64,000 nucleotides of DNA from Muscardinus avellanarius (GCA_963383645.1 OY726574.1:60219894-60283893), one strand, 5' to 3'. Counted from the first letter of the stretch, positions 33,469-45,708 are shown. Notes: a model not told the origin generated them from the sequence alone. Program-made: numbers and translations.

Positions 33469-35605
33469 TATCATGGCAGCTGGATTTTTAAACCTTTCTA
33501 AGGTTGTGAGGGTCTTTTTGATAGTGCTGTTTAATCATCGCAGAGCGACACACAGCAGAGGCAAGTGTTAACTGAAAGAAATTCTAGGGACTATGATATT
33601 TCAACTGGCAAATAAAACGTAGGGGAAATTAGAGGTAGGAGGAGTCCTTTGAGGTCAGTAAATAAATGATAAGGTTGGGAAAAGATTTACTCACATCGTT
33701 CAAGAGACAGCTCTAGTTTGGGCTGAAAGATAGAAAGATTTGAAAAACTCTACTAACTTGAAATCCTTTACTTAAAATGGAATAAACTGTACTTGACATT
33801 TGGGAACTGCTGCTCTAGCAAAGATAAAGGCAGCAAAGTTTCCAAATGTAAGGCTGAGATAAAATATAGAAGCCTCGTCAGATTTTGAAACATTATTTAG
33901 CAACTTGGCTAAAAGTCAGATTCTTGGAGGAAACATAAGAAAAAATGAAAATATTTTTTTCTCGGCACAATAGCCTTCATTTTTCTTAGAGAAAAATAAG
34001 AAAAAAGGGACAGGGGGAAGGCAGAAGAGAGACAGTTTGCATCAACAAAGCAGAGGTTTCAAGAAAAATAAATAAATAAACAGTCCAAATGAATTCCTTT
34101 GGTGCCTCAAGTGCAAAGGAGCAAGCAAAGAAAAAGGAATGAAAATAAATTGACCCTAAAAGTGTTTATCTTAAAACTAGATCCATGTGAGTCCTAATCA
34201 AAGGAACTAGAGAAGGCTTAGTATCATAGAAAGACCATCATTAGCAATAGAATGTATAGAGTACCAAGCCCCGCCATGGTATCAGATTTCCATCTGCCTA
34301 AATCCTGAAGAATAGAAGTTCATCTGGAGAGAGATAGTTCCATCTAAATCAGAACAGGGGCTCTGAGAAACGCCAGTCAGCCTCCCTCACAGAGAATGCC
34401 TTTATCTCTGGCTTACAGGATATAATCTCTGTCATTTCTCTGCCTGGAGACTGGGGGCTGGGAATCTTGGATCTGCCAGCCTCTATACCAGTATGAGTAT
34501 CCCTGTACCCAGAGACAGGAGACACTCTTTGTTTCTGCAGACACTAGCAGAGTTGAGTTTTGTTTGTTTTTGCCTAGAAGTGTCTACAGAATTGTGGCTG
34601 GCTATTTCTCTCTCAAGTTTTATTTTATACAGAACAGAACCTGTTGGTCGGGTTTAGGCTAGAGCACATTTCTAGGATAAAGTCATAAATCTACCAGTGG
34701 AAGTTAATAACAAGCTGACAGCTTCGACTCGCAGTCCTCATAAAGCTCGTAGACGGTTTCAAGAAATGGTGTTGATTTTTAAATCTTTTTCTTTGATGTG
34801 AAACTGAATTTTCATGTGCTTCATATTAAATTGAGAAATGAAATGATACCAAAAAGCAGGATTATATACACATCATAGGGTGTTACGTTTTCTCAGACGT
34901 CTCGCTCTTCCAACTAAATTAGAATCCCAACATACTTATTACTTTAATCCACAGTCTCCAAATTCCAGTGATTCTCTGAGCAGCCCTGAGGTGCCACACC
35001 CTCTGGAGAGATAGGGGTGGGGAGGTCTATCTTGCTAATCTCACCTCTCCCTTGTGCTTAACAAACATGCCTTTGATGTCTTAAACACACAGTCATCAAA
35101 TAAAACTTCGTGCCAGGGTGGACCTGATGTCTATCTTTCCAGACAAATACATAAAACTTTAATTACGTACAAAGTAAGTAACAAGAAACTTCAGGGAACC
35201 CAACGTAGTTCTGTTTGGGCAAGAAAACACAAGAATTTGAGATTTCATCACAAGACCATTTCTAGTTCACGTTTCAGGCTCAGCAAGCATTCAGGTCATC
35301 TCTCCCAGGTCTTCTATGGAGATAGGGGTTTTACTTCCGTTCACCTGTACTTCCTTGGGTCCTGTTGGGTGATAAACAGAAGCACATGTATTATTCATAC
35401 CCACCTAAGCCAGCCCCTGCAGTGGTTGTGCAGATGACCTGAGCAATTCTGAAGAATGTAGAGCCATCTTGGGAGTCAAGCTCCAGGTAAATTCTGGGGC
35501 CAGTGTTCTTATGGGTAACCCTACTTCTCAGGTAACATGCTGTGGGAACCACCGGTAAAATTAAGATATGAAGTCCATAAAGATTTTTCATTAAAAAGTC
35601 TTTTT
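33469..35605. other. Long repeat-poor sequence
   Basis: About 2.1 kb with no recognisable repeat, the longest such run here. A 127-codon frame (35054-35437) has no domain signal. No splice-bounded exon can be supported. Its freedom from insertions is notable given the SINE density around it. Confidence 0.45.
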
Positions 35606-35818
35606 TGTGTGTGTGTGGTACTGAGGATGGAACTCAGGGGAATTCTATCTCCAAGCTACACTCCCAGCCCTATTTTTTATTCTTTATTTTGAAACAGGGT
35701 CTCACTGAGTTGCAAAGGGTCTCACTAGGTAGTAGCTGAGGCTGTCCACAAACTCGGATCCTCCTGTCTCAGCCTCCCAAATGCTGGGATTACAGGTGTG
35801 CACCACCACACCTGGTAA
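35606..35818 (-). mobile_element. B1-diD SINE
   Basis: Complete antisense copy with GT-containing tail ('tttgtgtgtgtgtggtactg'). Confidence 0.93.
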
Positions 35819-36104
35819 AAAGTCTCTCTTTTGACAAATGTAAAAATATCTTGCACATATCTTCCATCTCTCGAGAAAATTTTCAGATATACATTTTCTG
35901 AAATGTGGATGAAAAAATATAAGATTGTAATATAGAGTTTGCATCTAATAAAAAAGAAAAGATATATTTAATATAAGTCAAATTCAATATTTTAATTTAA
36001 TATCGGAAGATGAAACGCATTCCTATTATGATTGATTCCTCCACTCCAGGACCATAAGAGAGACAAGCAATTTTCAACCAAATAAACAAAGAAGAAGGGA
36101 AAAG
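35819..36104. other. Unique AT-rich sequence
   Basis: Nothing recognised. Confidence 0.4.
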
Positions 36105-36365
36105 AGAGAGCATGTGCTACACACCTGTAACCTCAGTACTTAGGGGCTGAGACAGGAGGATCAGGATCGCAGGTTCAAAACTAGGCTCAGAAGATTAGCG
36201 CGACTCTCAGCAACCAAGAGAGACCCCATTTTAAAACAAAAAATAAAATAAGGGCTGGGAGTGTATCTCAGAGGTAAGACACCACTGGCTTCAATACCTA
36301 GTAATAAAAATCATAAAGTAGGGCTGGGAGTGAATCTCAAAGGTAGAAAGCTTTTGGGTCTAATT
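36105..36365 (+). mobile_element. B1-diD SINE followed by an extra ID half
   Basis: A full SINE (to ~36308) is followed by a second ID-like half ('gggctgggagtgaatctcaa', 36315-36365): a tandem ID monomer or the remnant of another copy. Confidence 0.82.
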
Positions 36366-36962
36366 AAAGAAATTTCTTTTCAGTTAAGTAGAAAGATTTT
36401 TTTCTCTCGGTAGAATGTTCAAGCAGTCATTTGGGGGAATACACCTGCTACTGATTTCCTCAGTTCTCACTGACCCCTTCGTGGAGTATAGATATGAGAA
36501 TTTAGAAGCACATGGCCTTAAGATTTTCTACCCTCAACTCATGGAAGGCAGGAAATCTGGCAACCAGAGACGTAATGTCCGTAGCTATTCCAATGAACAC
36601 CAGCATAGCTCTTCCAGAAGCTTCCAAGAGTCAGGAGCTTGGCTGAGCTCATCTTACAGTGGTACAGTTACCCAGAGTGAGGATGGACCACAAAAGTGGG
36701 GCTGATGAGGTCAGCCATCTGAAACCTCTTCAGGACTGCCCGGGGACGAGGCTTATGTCTTTTGTAGTATCTATTCTGACCTGCATCTGTCGTAGGTCAA
36801 CAGTTTGAAATGAGACAGTCCTCGGCCCGGAACATTCCATCCCCTTGCCATGGTCCTCTGGAGGGTGTAGGCTGGATCCCAGGTCCTTCTCAGTTTTTTA
36901 AAGATGCCCTATGTCCATCATTCCATCCCATTCACTAAACATCATGCAAAGAACGTTTTGTT
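36366..36962. other. Unique sequence
   Basis: No repeat; a 96-codon frame (36415-36705) shows no domain. Confidence 0.4.
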
Positions 36963-37156
36963 CTTTCTACTTTTTTTTTTTTTAATTTTGGTGTTGGATC
37001 CCAGGGGCACTCTACCTTCAGACCTACTTTATTTTTGATTTTGAAACAAGGTCTCACTAAGTTGCAAGTTGCAGATGGCCTCACTGAGTTGGTGAGGCTG
37101 GCTTCAAATCTGCGATCCTCCCAAGTACTGGGATTACAGGCATACATCGCCACATG
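36963..37156 (-). mobile_element. B1-diD SINE
   Basis: Antisense copy with a short duplicated 'gttgcaagttgcag' in the middle. Confidence 0.88.
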
Positions 37157-37567
37157 TAGAATGATTAAGGAGAACTGACCCTGAGAGCAGCCGTTCATCC
37201 CTTGGGATTGGGAAGAACTCAAAGTGTTTGCTATCTTTCTGATAGGCCTTGGAGGCCATTCTCACCAGGAGGCTGTGGAGGCGCGTCCAGTGAGCCCTGG
37301 GACACGCTCTTCACTTGGTTGCTGTGGAATGTAAAATGGGCTGGAGGGTCTCGGTGTGAGAGCACGCTTGTAATGATGGCAATCCCGATATGCCAACTTC
37401 TGAAACCACTTTGGTCTCATGAGGTCAAAGTTGATTCATTGTACTGTTTGAGAATGCTCGGAAACTGGATCCCGAATCAGGGCATGAGTTAGGCCATACG
37501 TTGTCTTTTCTCTTGGAAGCAATTTCTGATACTGACAACACTGAGAACAGAGCTCACTCTTAAATTC
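37157..37567. other. Unique sequence
   Basis: Nothing recognised. Confidence 0.4.
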
Positions 37568-37905
37568 CAGCCAGATATGGTGGTGCACGCCTGGAGTCCA
37601 GGACTTGGGAGACTGAGAAAGGAGGATTGCAAGTTCCAGGCCAGTCTCAGCAGTTTAGCAAAACTTTGTTTCAAAATAAAATGTAAAAAGGTCTGGGGGT
37701 AAGCCGGGCATGGTGGCACATGCTTGTAAATCCCAGCATTTGGGAGGCTGAGACAGGAGGATCGAGGTTCATGACCAGCCTCAGCTACTCAGTGAGGCCC
37801 TCTGAAACTCAGTGAGACCCTGTTTCAAAATAAAGAATAAAAAATAGGGCATGGGGTGTAGCTCAAAAGTTGAATGCCCCCTGGGTTCCATCCTCAGACC
37901 CCCCC

Positions 37906-37939
<34 letters not shown>

Positions 37940-37995
37940 GGTCTGGGGGTGTATCTCAGAGGTAGAATGCCCTTGAGTTCAATTCCCAGTCCCTC
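37568..37995 (+). mobile_element. B1-diD SINE split by a younger SINE
   Basis: The B1 half is at 37568-37700; the ID half continues at 37935 with 'aggtagaatgcccttgagtt'. Confidence 0.9.
37701..37934 (+). mobile_element. B1-diD SINE with perfect 16-bp target duplication
   Basis: Flanked on both sides by 'aaaaaggtctgggggt' (37685-37700 and 37935-37950). The tail is C-rich, then CA, then poly(A). Confidence 0.95.
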
Positions 37996-38091
37996 CCTCT
38001 CCCCTCTCCCATTCAACACCCCTCTCCCATTCAACAAATTTATTCCACTTGAGTTTACATTAAAGAAGTGGATGGGGAGAGGGAGGGATGA

Positions 38092-38140
<49 letters not shown>
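38092..38140 (+). repeat. (GA)n microsatellite
   Basis: About 22 GA units. Confidence 0.95.
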
Positions 38141-38144
<4 letters not shown>

Positions 38145-38480
38145 CTTGACAAATGTCATTAATACCATTTTAGAAAGATGACCCCTATAATCAATTCACT
38201 CTGATATATGAAGGCAGAATTAAAGCTTAACTCCATCTTTAGCTCTCTTAAACTCCCACTTAAATTGCTTCCATTTCTCTGCCTTGGAAACAGATTTATC
38301 TGCACTGCACGTTTTTGTAGAAGTCTACAATGGAGCTGACAAGACCCTGTAAAAAACATAACTTTTCCACCAACTCCAAACACTGCTGATCAAAGTTTTC
38401 ATCCAAAGCGACTAAAATCCCAACTTTCTTTTGTCACCTCTGTTTTTTTCTTATAGAAGTGCCCAGAACTTCATTAAAAA
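38141..38480. other. Unique sequence
   Basis: Nothing recognised. Confidence 0.4.
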
Positions 38481-38484
38481 GGGA

Positions 38485-38643
38485 AAATCACTTGGGAGGC
38501 TCAGACAGTAGGATCACAGGTGTGTCCAACCTCAGCAACTTACAAGCCTTGCAACAAATACCTTAGAGACCCTGTTTCAAAATACAAAATGAAATGGGTC
38601 TCAGAGAGTAGCTCAGAGGTAGAAAGCCCCTGGGTTCCATCCG

Positions 38644-38675
<32 letters not shown>
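38485..38675 (+). mobile_element. B1-diD SINE, 5'-truncated, CA tail
   Basis: Starts inside the B1 half at 'cacttgggaggctcag'; tail is (CA)n at 38645-38675. Confidence 0.88.
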
Positions 38676-38677
<2 letters not shown>

Positions 38678-39206
38678 CCAGGGGGGACACACAGGAGCCC
38701 CAAAGTATCAGCTATTGAATACCTTCTTTTCTCCTTTCTATGCACCCAATGTTTTATTTTCATCATCTCTTAATCCTCCTCCCAAATATGGTTATCATTA
38801 TTGACAATTTACAGAGTATGAAAATGAGGGACAGTTCTAATGTGAGGTTTTTATAATTCTGCGTTATAGCATATTATGGTTTTCAAGAGTAAAATACTGT
38901 AGGAGAGGAGCAGGAGAAGGTCATTCTTTCTGTAAATGTGAGTCACTCTGAATTCAGGCTCACTCGATTATATAGATGTATCTTCCAAAATGGGGGACGG
39001 AGTGATCTTGAATCTGAGATAGGACCACACTTTTAAGCCTGGTGTGTGGCATTGCAAAGCTTGTGAGGCAAGTGTAATCCTTCCTCTAGTTCAAAGACTT
39101 CCAAAGGATTGGATTGCTAATGTGACCACGGTGAGAACTGCTAAGAGCGAAACTGCATTGGAAACTCTAGAATCAGTGCAATTAGACACATCCAAGATGA
39201 TTCAGA
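38676..39206. other. Unique sequence with MIR scrap
   Basis: 38790-38850 ('tatcattattgacaatttac' then 'gaaaatgagg') is MIR-like. The rest is unassigned. Confidence 0.4.
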
Positions 39207-39422
39207 GCCGGACGTGGTGGCACACGCTTGTAATCCCAGCATTCGGGAGGCTGAGACCTGAGGATCGTGGTTCGCGGACAGCCTCAGCTACTTAGTGAGG
39301 CCCTCTGCAACTCAGTGAGACCCAGTTTCAAAATAAAGAAAAAAAAATAGGGCAGAGGGTGTAGCTCAGAGTTCGAATGCCCCTGGATTCTACCCACAGA
39401 CCCACGAGAAAAAAAAAAAAAG
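39207..39422 (+). mobile_element. B1-diD SINE
   Basis: Near-consensus copy; flanks share 'aagatgat' (about 39194 and 39419), a likely target duplication. Confidence 0.93.
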
Positions 39423-39990
39423 ATGATCCCGAGATGGACAGCAGTTTTGTATGGATGAAAACATATCAGCCTCTGGTGCCAAAATAAAAGTTGTTAAAAA
39501 GAAAAAGACGATCTCTCTGAGTTAACAAAGAAGAGTTTAAAGGAGACGGTGTTCAATACAGACAGACAGACATTGGGCCGTCGGCTCATCACCTTCCTCA
39601 GGATTGGCATGAGGCCTGAGAGGGCTTCAGGAGCTGAAAACACTCACCTGATGGTCCACGCCCACCTCAGTAGCCCTGCTGTGGATTGCCCTATCTATCG
39701 CGATTATACTTTGAAAGGGTCAGTGAAATATTTGTATTAAAATGTTTCAGGATCAATTACATGTTTTCAATTGTGTGTGTGTGTGTGTGTTTTAGGTAAT
39801 CAATATGTTTTCATTTTCAAGCACATTTTGTTCAAATTCATACCTAATGAGCTAAAGAGAATGTAGGTATTCAGCACCAACTTTCTCCATACTGTCCAGG
39901 TCTAAGCCACCATTGTCCTTGGACGAGGCCATGTACCTCCCCTCCGCACCTCCACACCTGGCAGTTGACTTATTAAAAGTTGTGCCGATT
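39423..39990. other. Unique sequence with short GT repeat
   Basis: (GT)10 at 39771-39790. Nothing else recognised. Confidence 0.4.
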
Positions 39991-40139
39991 TACTCCTTTC
40001 CTTAAAATACAAAATTCCTTTGCTCAAAATACTCTGCTATTTATTTATTTATTTATTATTGATATTCTGCTTTTGTTTGTTTATTTATTTATTTATTTAT
40101 GTATTATCCTGTGCTTAAAATGCTCTGCTCCTTACTTAT

Positions 40140-40752
40140 CATCTGGTCTCTACCCTCTCTCACATACACTCTATTTCAACCACTTTATCACCCCAGGTTA
40201 TCAGCAATTGTCCCCTCTTATGCCCAGAACTCTCTTCTCCAGATTCTGTATGAGTTGCTTTCTTAGTTCATTCAGCTCTCAGATAAATATTTCCTGACCC
40301 CTTTGCCTAAGATTTCAGCTGTTCACGACACTGTATACCTATAATCCCAGAGGACTGCAAGTTCAAGGCCATACAGAGACACTTAGGAGACCTTATCTCA
40401 GAATGAAATCAAAAGCACTGTGGACATAGTTTAGTGGCAGAGTGCTTGCCTAGTACATGCATGACCTCGGGATCAATCTCCAGTACCACAAAAAATAAAA
40501 ATAAGAAAGACTTCAAGCCTACTCTTCACTCCTTACTCCACTCTCTACCTTATTTTCCCTGTATTATTATATTTTGATAACATTCAATATCTTATTGATT
40601 GGTTGACATCTTGTACTTGCATAAGTTCCAAGATGGCAAAGAATTTTGTCTGTTTCCATTACTACTCTATTCCTAGTACCTAGAACAGTCCCTGGAACAT
40701 CGTAGGCACTGATGCATAATTGTCAAGTTGGCAAATGAATAAATAAATGAAC
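40140..40752 (+). mobile_element. L2 LINE 3' part split by a SINE
   Basis: 'cttagttcattcagctctca' then 'tttcctgacccctttgcct' before the SINE; after it 'tcactccttactccactctc', 'aattttgtctgtttccatta' and 'cagtccctggaacatcgtag', ending in AAATGAATAAATAAATGAA. This is the standard L2 3' order. Confidence 0.78.
40322..40500 (+). mobile_element. B1-ID composite SINE with full-length ID half
   Basis: The right half keeps the segment normally deleted in diD: 'agtgcttgcctagtacatgc' between A-box and B-box. The B1 half is short. This is an older or separate lineage. Confidence 0.8.
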
Positions 40753-41049
40753 ACCCATCATCACATGTTTCCCACGCTGTTTTCTAAGACAGAACTTCTT
40801 TCAGATAACATGGCAACTTTTAAGGTTCTATTTTGTTTATTGAACCAATTCTATTTGGCCTGAGATTACTCATTAGGGTCACTCACCCACCCTAGTATTT
40901 TTATTACTTATTCTTGTTTTTCTCAAATATCTGCTTTTTCTTAGCAGTATATTACTTCTTTAAGTACAATTTCCTCTTTTTACTATTCATTTAATCCCAT
41001 ACTGTTATATTTGAGATCTTGAATTTGCAACATTAAATAAAGCATAGTG

Positions 41050-41383
41050 ACTGTTATGTGCTGTAAAGATTCACGTGTTGAAAGCTTGGTCCTCAAGTGA
41101 TGTGTTGTTGAGAGTAATGGAAACATTAGTTAATAGGGTCCAGTGAAAGGAAGTTAGTTCGTTTGGGTGTGCCCTTAAAAAAGACTTTGGGTTCCGCTCT
41201 TTCCTCTTTCTTTCTTTCATTTCCCGGCCACCATGAGGTGAGGAGCTTTCTCTGCTTCATGGCAATAGAGCCAAGTGACTATGTACTGAAACCTCTGAAA
41301 CTATAAGCCAAAACAACCTTTCTTCCTTTTAAGTTGATTATCTCAGGTATTTTATCACAGTGACAGAAGGCTGACTAATACAC
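41050..41383 (+). mobile_element. MaLR-type LTR
   Basis: 'ctgtaaagattcacgtgttg' start, 'gggtgtgcccttaaaaaaga', 'ctataagccaaaacaacctt' and the end 'gacagaaggctgactaatac'. Fairly well preserved. Confidence 0.82.
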
Positions 41384-41714
41384 ATCCACTCCCTTTTCCC
41401 CAATATTCTATAATATCTCAGGGCTACTGGAGCTACATTTATGACTGTATATTTTTCAAAATATTTTTTTTGCTAAGTTCCAGAGAGATCCTGTGTAGAA
41501 GGTACAGATGCGTGTGCTCCCTCTTCCATCTTGAATGGAAGCCTTTCTTTTAATTTCCAGATCTGACCAGTTTATCCTAAGAGTCTCAGATTTGTCTACT
41601 TAGCTCTGTAATCCACTATATATTGATGTAATAAATGTTGTTGAGAGATTTTTGGCTAGGATCTGCTTTCCTCCATAAATATTTGTCTCTCCTCAGTTTT
41701 CAAAATAAAACAAC
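41384..41714. other. Unique AT-rich sequence
   Basis: Nothing recognised. Confidence 0.4.
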
Positions 41715-41716
41715 CA

Positions 41717-41751
<35 letters not shown>

Positions 41752-41786
41752 TAATAACAACATCAACAACAACAACATCAACAACA
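41715..41786 (+). repeat. (AAT)n(AAC)n microsatellite
   Basis: AAT units grading into AAC/ATC units with no SINE beside it. Confidence 0.92.
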
Positions 41787-43189
41787 AGAGACAACTTTTT
41801 CTAATTGAATGTTTGTCTTGAGGTTCAGGTTAGCAAGCTTCCGTTTGGGAATTTTGAGAGGCAATCTTCTGCTTTTAACCGGGCAGACATGTTTTCATTT
41901 GAACTACTTGAGTATATGTTTTGCATTTGTCTTATTTTTTCAACCCAAATACAAAAAAGAAACCAAGTGACATTTGGAGTGAACTGTGACCAGTTTATAG
42001 GAGGAAAGTATGGTATCATTTTACATTCATCTCTTTTCTGTTTTCTTCTGTTTACCTGGTTTCTTTTTTATATTCTTTGATAAACTTGGATTAACTGTGT
42101 CTTCTGAGCTCTGGTGTTTATAAAAGATGAGCTATTTAATTAAGCCACATTCCTCTATGGAACATTGTAAAATCATTTTTGAGATTAATTGGCCAATTCA
42201 AAAGATTTTGGGTATCAAGAGTTTGGGGCATAAAATTATTTTCAGTTAATAAATAACATTCCAGGTAGTTAAGCCTGCACTTGGTTATATGAGCTTTTAT
42301 AATCCCCCCAAGTAGCTGGAGCAAATAAGATCTACAAAAGAAAGCCAAAAGCTGGAGAAAAGCCTAAATCTTGATAAACAATATTTGGAATAATTCTGTA
42401 CCTTTTTAAGGGATTCAGTGTCAAAGCTAAGGGAACTCACTCTACGAATACATTATGGCAGTTATTTAGTACAAAAGAAAGAACACATCGTAAAGAATAC
42501 GATTTACTTGTAATGTGACATTTTTCTTGAATTTTTCTAGATCTAAATGAGTGGTACATTCTGAATTAGAATGAACCATTTCGGATTAAAGTCAAATATA
42601 CAGAGACACCAAAATTATCTTCATTGCTTTAAGTGATAGCATGGCACAGAATTCCACTAAAGAGCTATTAGACTGTAGGAAACATTTCCGTTTCTTTTTC
42701 TTTCATCTTTGTGAACTCTTGTTAATTCTTTTCCTGCATGAACATATTATTCACTAATTAGGACATTACCATTTTTCTCTTTTCTTACCCACAGGCTGTT
42801 AAAAATCAGCCGAGCTCTTAATTATTTAGTTAAGCGCAAACACCCTAATTGGAAGCCATCCTTTCTCTGCAGGAAGTTTCAGAGTTTCGAGCCTTGTAAC
42901 TATCACTTAGGAAAAACTTGCCAAAAGAACCTCAAGGTGCTAATTATATGGTTATATAATTTACATAGATTTATGTCGCATTAACATATACATTTTAATA
43001 TTTTGAAAATTGATCTAGTGCAAACTGATGAGGGTAATTATGGGGGCATTTGAGAGTTTTCCCCCTTGTGACCCACCCAAGTACATAATTTGTTATTCAT
43101 TTGTGAATGTGTATTAGTTTATGCTAATGAAGAGTGTCTCAAATAGAAATATATATTATTAGTTAGCATTCATGGGAGCACATGGAATA
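41787..43189. other. Repeat-free AT-rich block, candidate conserved enhancer
   Basis: About 1.4 kb without repeats. 42690-43185 is dense in ATTA/TAATTA sites ('cactaattaggac', 'cttaattatttag', 'gtgctaattatatgg') and has an octamer-like 'atgctaatgaag'. No coding frame of note. Motif density is seen; enhancer function is inferred. Confidence 0.5.
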
Positions 43190-43245
43190 ATTTTTTTAAT
43201 TTTTTATTGGTGCATTATATTCATACATCAAATTGGGGTAGGGAT
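43190..43245 (-). mobile_element. L1 3' end fragment
   Basis: 'ttttttattggtgcattata' is the reverse complement of the squirrel L1 terminus ('caccaataaaa') seen at 16060 and 22570. Confidence 0.6.
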
Positions 43246-43307
43246 AATTGTTTAATGGTGAGAATTGTAGAATCATGGAGGTGGGGTACTTTAGAAAATA
43301 CAGAAAC

Positions 43308-43520
43308 CAAAGCCAGACATGGTGGCACAGGCTTGTAATCCCAGTATTGGGGAGGCTGAGACAGGAGGTTCGCAGGTTCAAGACCAGCTTCAGCAACTTA
43401 TCAAGACTCTGAGCAACTTATCAAGACCCTGTTTCAAAATTAAATAAGAAGAAAGGGCTGAGGGTACAGCTTGGAAGGAGAATGCCTCTGCGTTCAGTTT
43501 CCAGTACCAAAGGAAAGAGA
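43308..43520 (+). mobile_element. B1-diD SINE
   Basis: Contains a repeated 'agcaacttatcaagac' pair in the joint between B1 and linker; purine-rich tail. Confidence 0.9.
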
Positions 43521-44171
43521 AAAAAAGGAAAGAAAGAGAAAATGGAAAACACAGAGGCCTGCACTGTGTTTCCCTTCTAGGCTTGGATCTAGGTGCTTAG
43601 GGTAGGGCCCAGGCTTCGGTGTTCTTTCAACGGCCTGTGGTCTGTGCCAATTTGTTGTCAGGGTGGCATCGACAGAAGGACACCTGTGTTCAGTCTATTA
43701 GCTGCTACTTATTAAGAGCTGCTGTGGCCACGAAATTGTAATTGGGTAATTATAAACACATTTCAGCAAAGGGAATATTGTAAGCATTTTTTTAATTAAT
43801 GAGCCTCTTCAAAACAACCTGTTACAACCAGAGTTGAGTCCAAATCACCAATTTTCCTTTCTTCTTTCTAGTGACCTATTGGTAGTATTCAAAATGACAT
43901 TGTCTTCCCAGCTTTCCAAAGTGATTAGGAAGAAATGTCCGTGGCATTGGGAATGGTTTTATGTCTGTTGTGTAAAATCTACAAAAATGTCTATAAAACC
44001 TCACAAACAAGCAATGTGATTTCTGTACACAAAAGATAAGGTACACAACTTTCCTTTTAGAATGGTCTGAGATCTGTACTAATGCCTGGTATTGGTCACA
44101 ATCTCATGGTCAACTTTTAGTATTATTATTCCTAATAATTAACGGATAAACTTTTTCAGATTCAAGATTAT
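43521..44171. other. Unique sequence, possible conserved element
   Basis: 43660-43830 has 'aaattgtaattgggtaatta' and 'tttaattaatgagcc'; otherwise nothing recognised. Confidence 0.4.
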
Positions 44172-44354
44172 AGCTAGGTGTGGTGGCACATGCCTGTAAT
44201 CCTAATACTTGAGAGGCTGAGACAGGAGGATTGTAGGTTTGAGGACAGCCTCGGCAAGTAGTGAGACCATCTTTTAAAGTAAAAATAAAATAGGACTAAG
44301 GGTGTAGCTCAGAGGTAGAATGCCCCTGGGTTCCTTTCCCAGGGGAAAAAAAAG
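44172..44354 (+). mobile_element. B1-diD SINE
   Basis: Both halves present; B-box altered ('gggttcctttcccagg'). Confidence 0.91.
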
Positions 44355-44624
44355 TGAAGGTTAAATTTGACTTAGTACTACAACAGCTGGGAATTCTGAG
44401 TTGAGTGTTGTAATATATCCAGCTGCTTATAACGCTTAAAAGCATATCTTGGCCATTTTGGGGGGTTATATAAATGTAGGCATAAACAGATGTAAGAAAG
44501 AATAGGACAGCGAGACTTTATAGTTGATCTTATATTACCTTGTAGTAAATATCCGTATTCAGGTCATCACACCCTGCTCAATTAATTGACTTCATTGGCC
44601 CCTGATTCTATCTAGTAGAGCTGA
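44355..44624. other. Unique sequence
   Basis: Nothing recognised. Confidence 0.4.
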
Positions 44625-44822
44625 ATGGCATGATGCACATCTGTAACACCAGCTACTCAGGAGGCTGAGGCAGGAAGATCACAAGTTATGGCCCAGACGT
44701 GACAGTGAGATGCTGTTTAATTTTTTAAAAAATTAAAAATGGCTGGGAATGTAGCTCAGTGGTAGACCACCTGTCCAGCATGTGTGAGGCTCTGGGTTTG
44801 ATCCTCAGTAACACAAAACAAA
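44625..44822 (+). mobile_element. B1-ID composite SINE with full-length ID half
   Basis: Right half: 'gtagctcagtggtagaccac' A-box, then 'ccagcatgtgtgaggctctg' and 'gggtttgatcctcagta' B-box, i.e. the undeleted ID. The left half is Alu/B1-like ('ctactcaggaggctgaggca'). Confidence 0.85.
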
Positions 44823-45091
44823 TACCCAAAGACACCAGCAGGAGCCAGTTAATGAACTGGTCCTAAAATTAAAGATAGTATACAAATAAATGATAGAACT
44901 ACACTTACATACCTCTCAACAAGATTGCATAGCTAACCCATGCAGGTAAACAAGAAGAAATTATATTATCACGAAGAAAACCAAAATTATGGAATAAGCA
45001 TGTTCTACAGGATATATTGTCTAGAATTTTGAAAGTCTTAAAAATGGATTAGGCCAAAACAAGCTTCTGCTAGTCATAATATAATACAGTC

Positions 45092-45302
45092 AAGCCGGGC
45101 GTGGTGGCACGTGTTTGTAATCCCAGCATTCCGGAGGCTGAGACAGGAGGATTGCAGTTTGTGGCCAGCCTCATCTACTTAGTGAGGCTCTTTGCAATTC
45201 AGTGAGACCTTGTTTCAAAAAAAAAATAAAATAAAATAAAACATAGGCTTGGGGGTGTAGCTCAGAGGTAGAATGTCCCTGGGTTCCATCCCCAGTACTG
45301 CA

Positions 45303-45339
<37 letters not shown>

Positions 45340-45352
45340 CAAATAATAATAA
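45092..45352 (+). mobile_element. B1-diD SINE with AAT tail
   Basis: Near-consensus copy starting 'agccgggcgtggtggcacgt'; tail of about fourteen AAT units with a GCA interruption. Confidence 0.94.
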
Positions 45353-45664
45353 TATATTTGATTATATATAATATATTTTGATTATATATAAATAAAATCA
45401 AGAAATTATATATTTTAGAATGATATATGCTTAGGAGATAGGCAAAACAAAAACAAAAACTCTACTCTCCAGGTCTTTCCATTTCGTTGCAAATGACATA
45501 ATTTTGTTCTTTTTTTTGCTAAGTAGAACTCCATTTTGCACATTTCTAGGAATTTTGTAATAGATATAACTATGTTCCTATATGGGAAACAAAAAGTAAG
45601 GGGAAAACTGGGGTTTTCAGTTGATTTTGGGAAATACTGCTTTAAAGATTTAAAACAGATTTTC
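45353..45664. other. Unique AT-rich sequence
   Basis: Nothing recognised. Confidence 0.4.

Positions 45665-45666
<2 letters not shown>

Positions 45667-45708
<42 letters not shown>
45667..45708 (+). repeat. (GT)n microsatellite
   Basis: Twenty GT units at the tail position of the next SINE. Confidence 0.95.

Noticed and set aside
44750..44815. tRNA-like A-box and B-box resembling a tRNA-Ala gene
   Set aside because: It is the ID half of a composite SINE; no complete cloverleaf with anticodon arm can be folded by eye.
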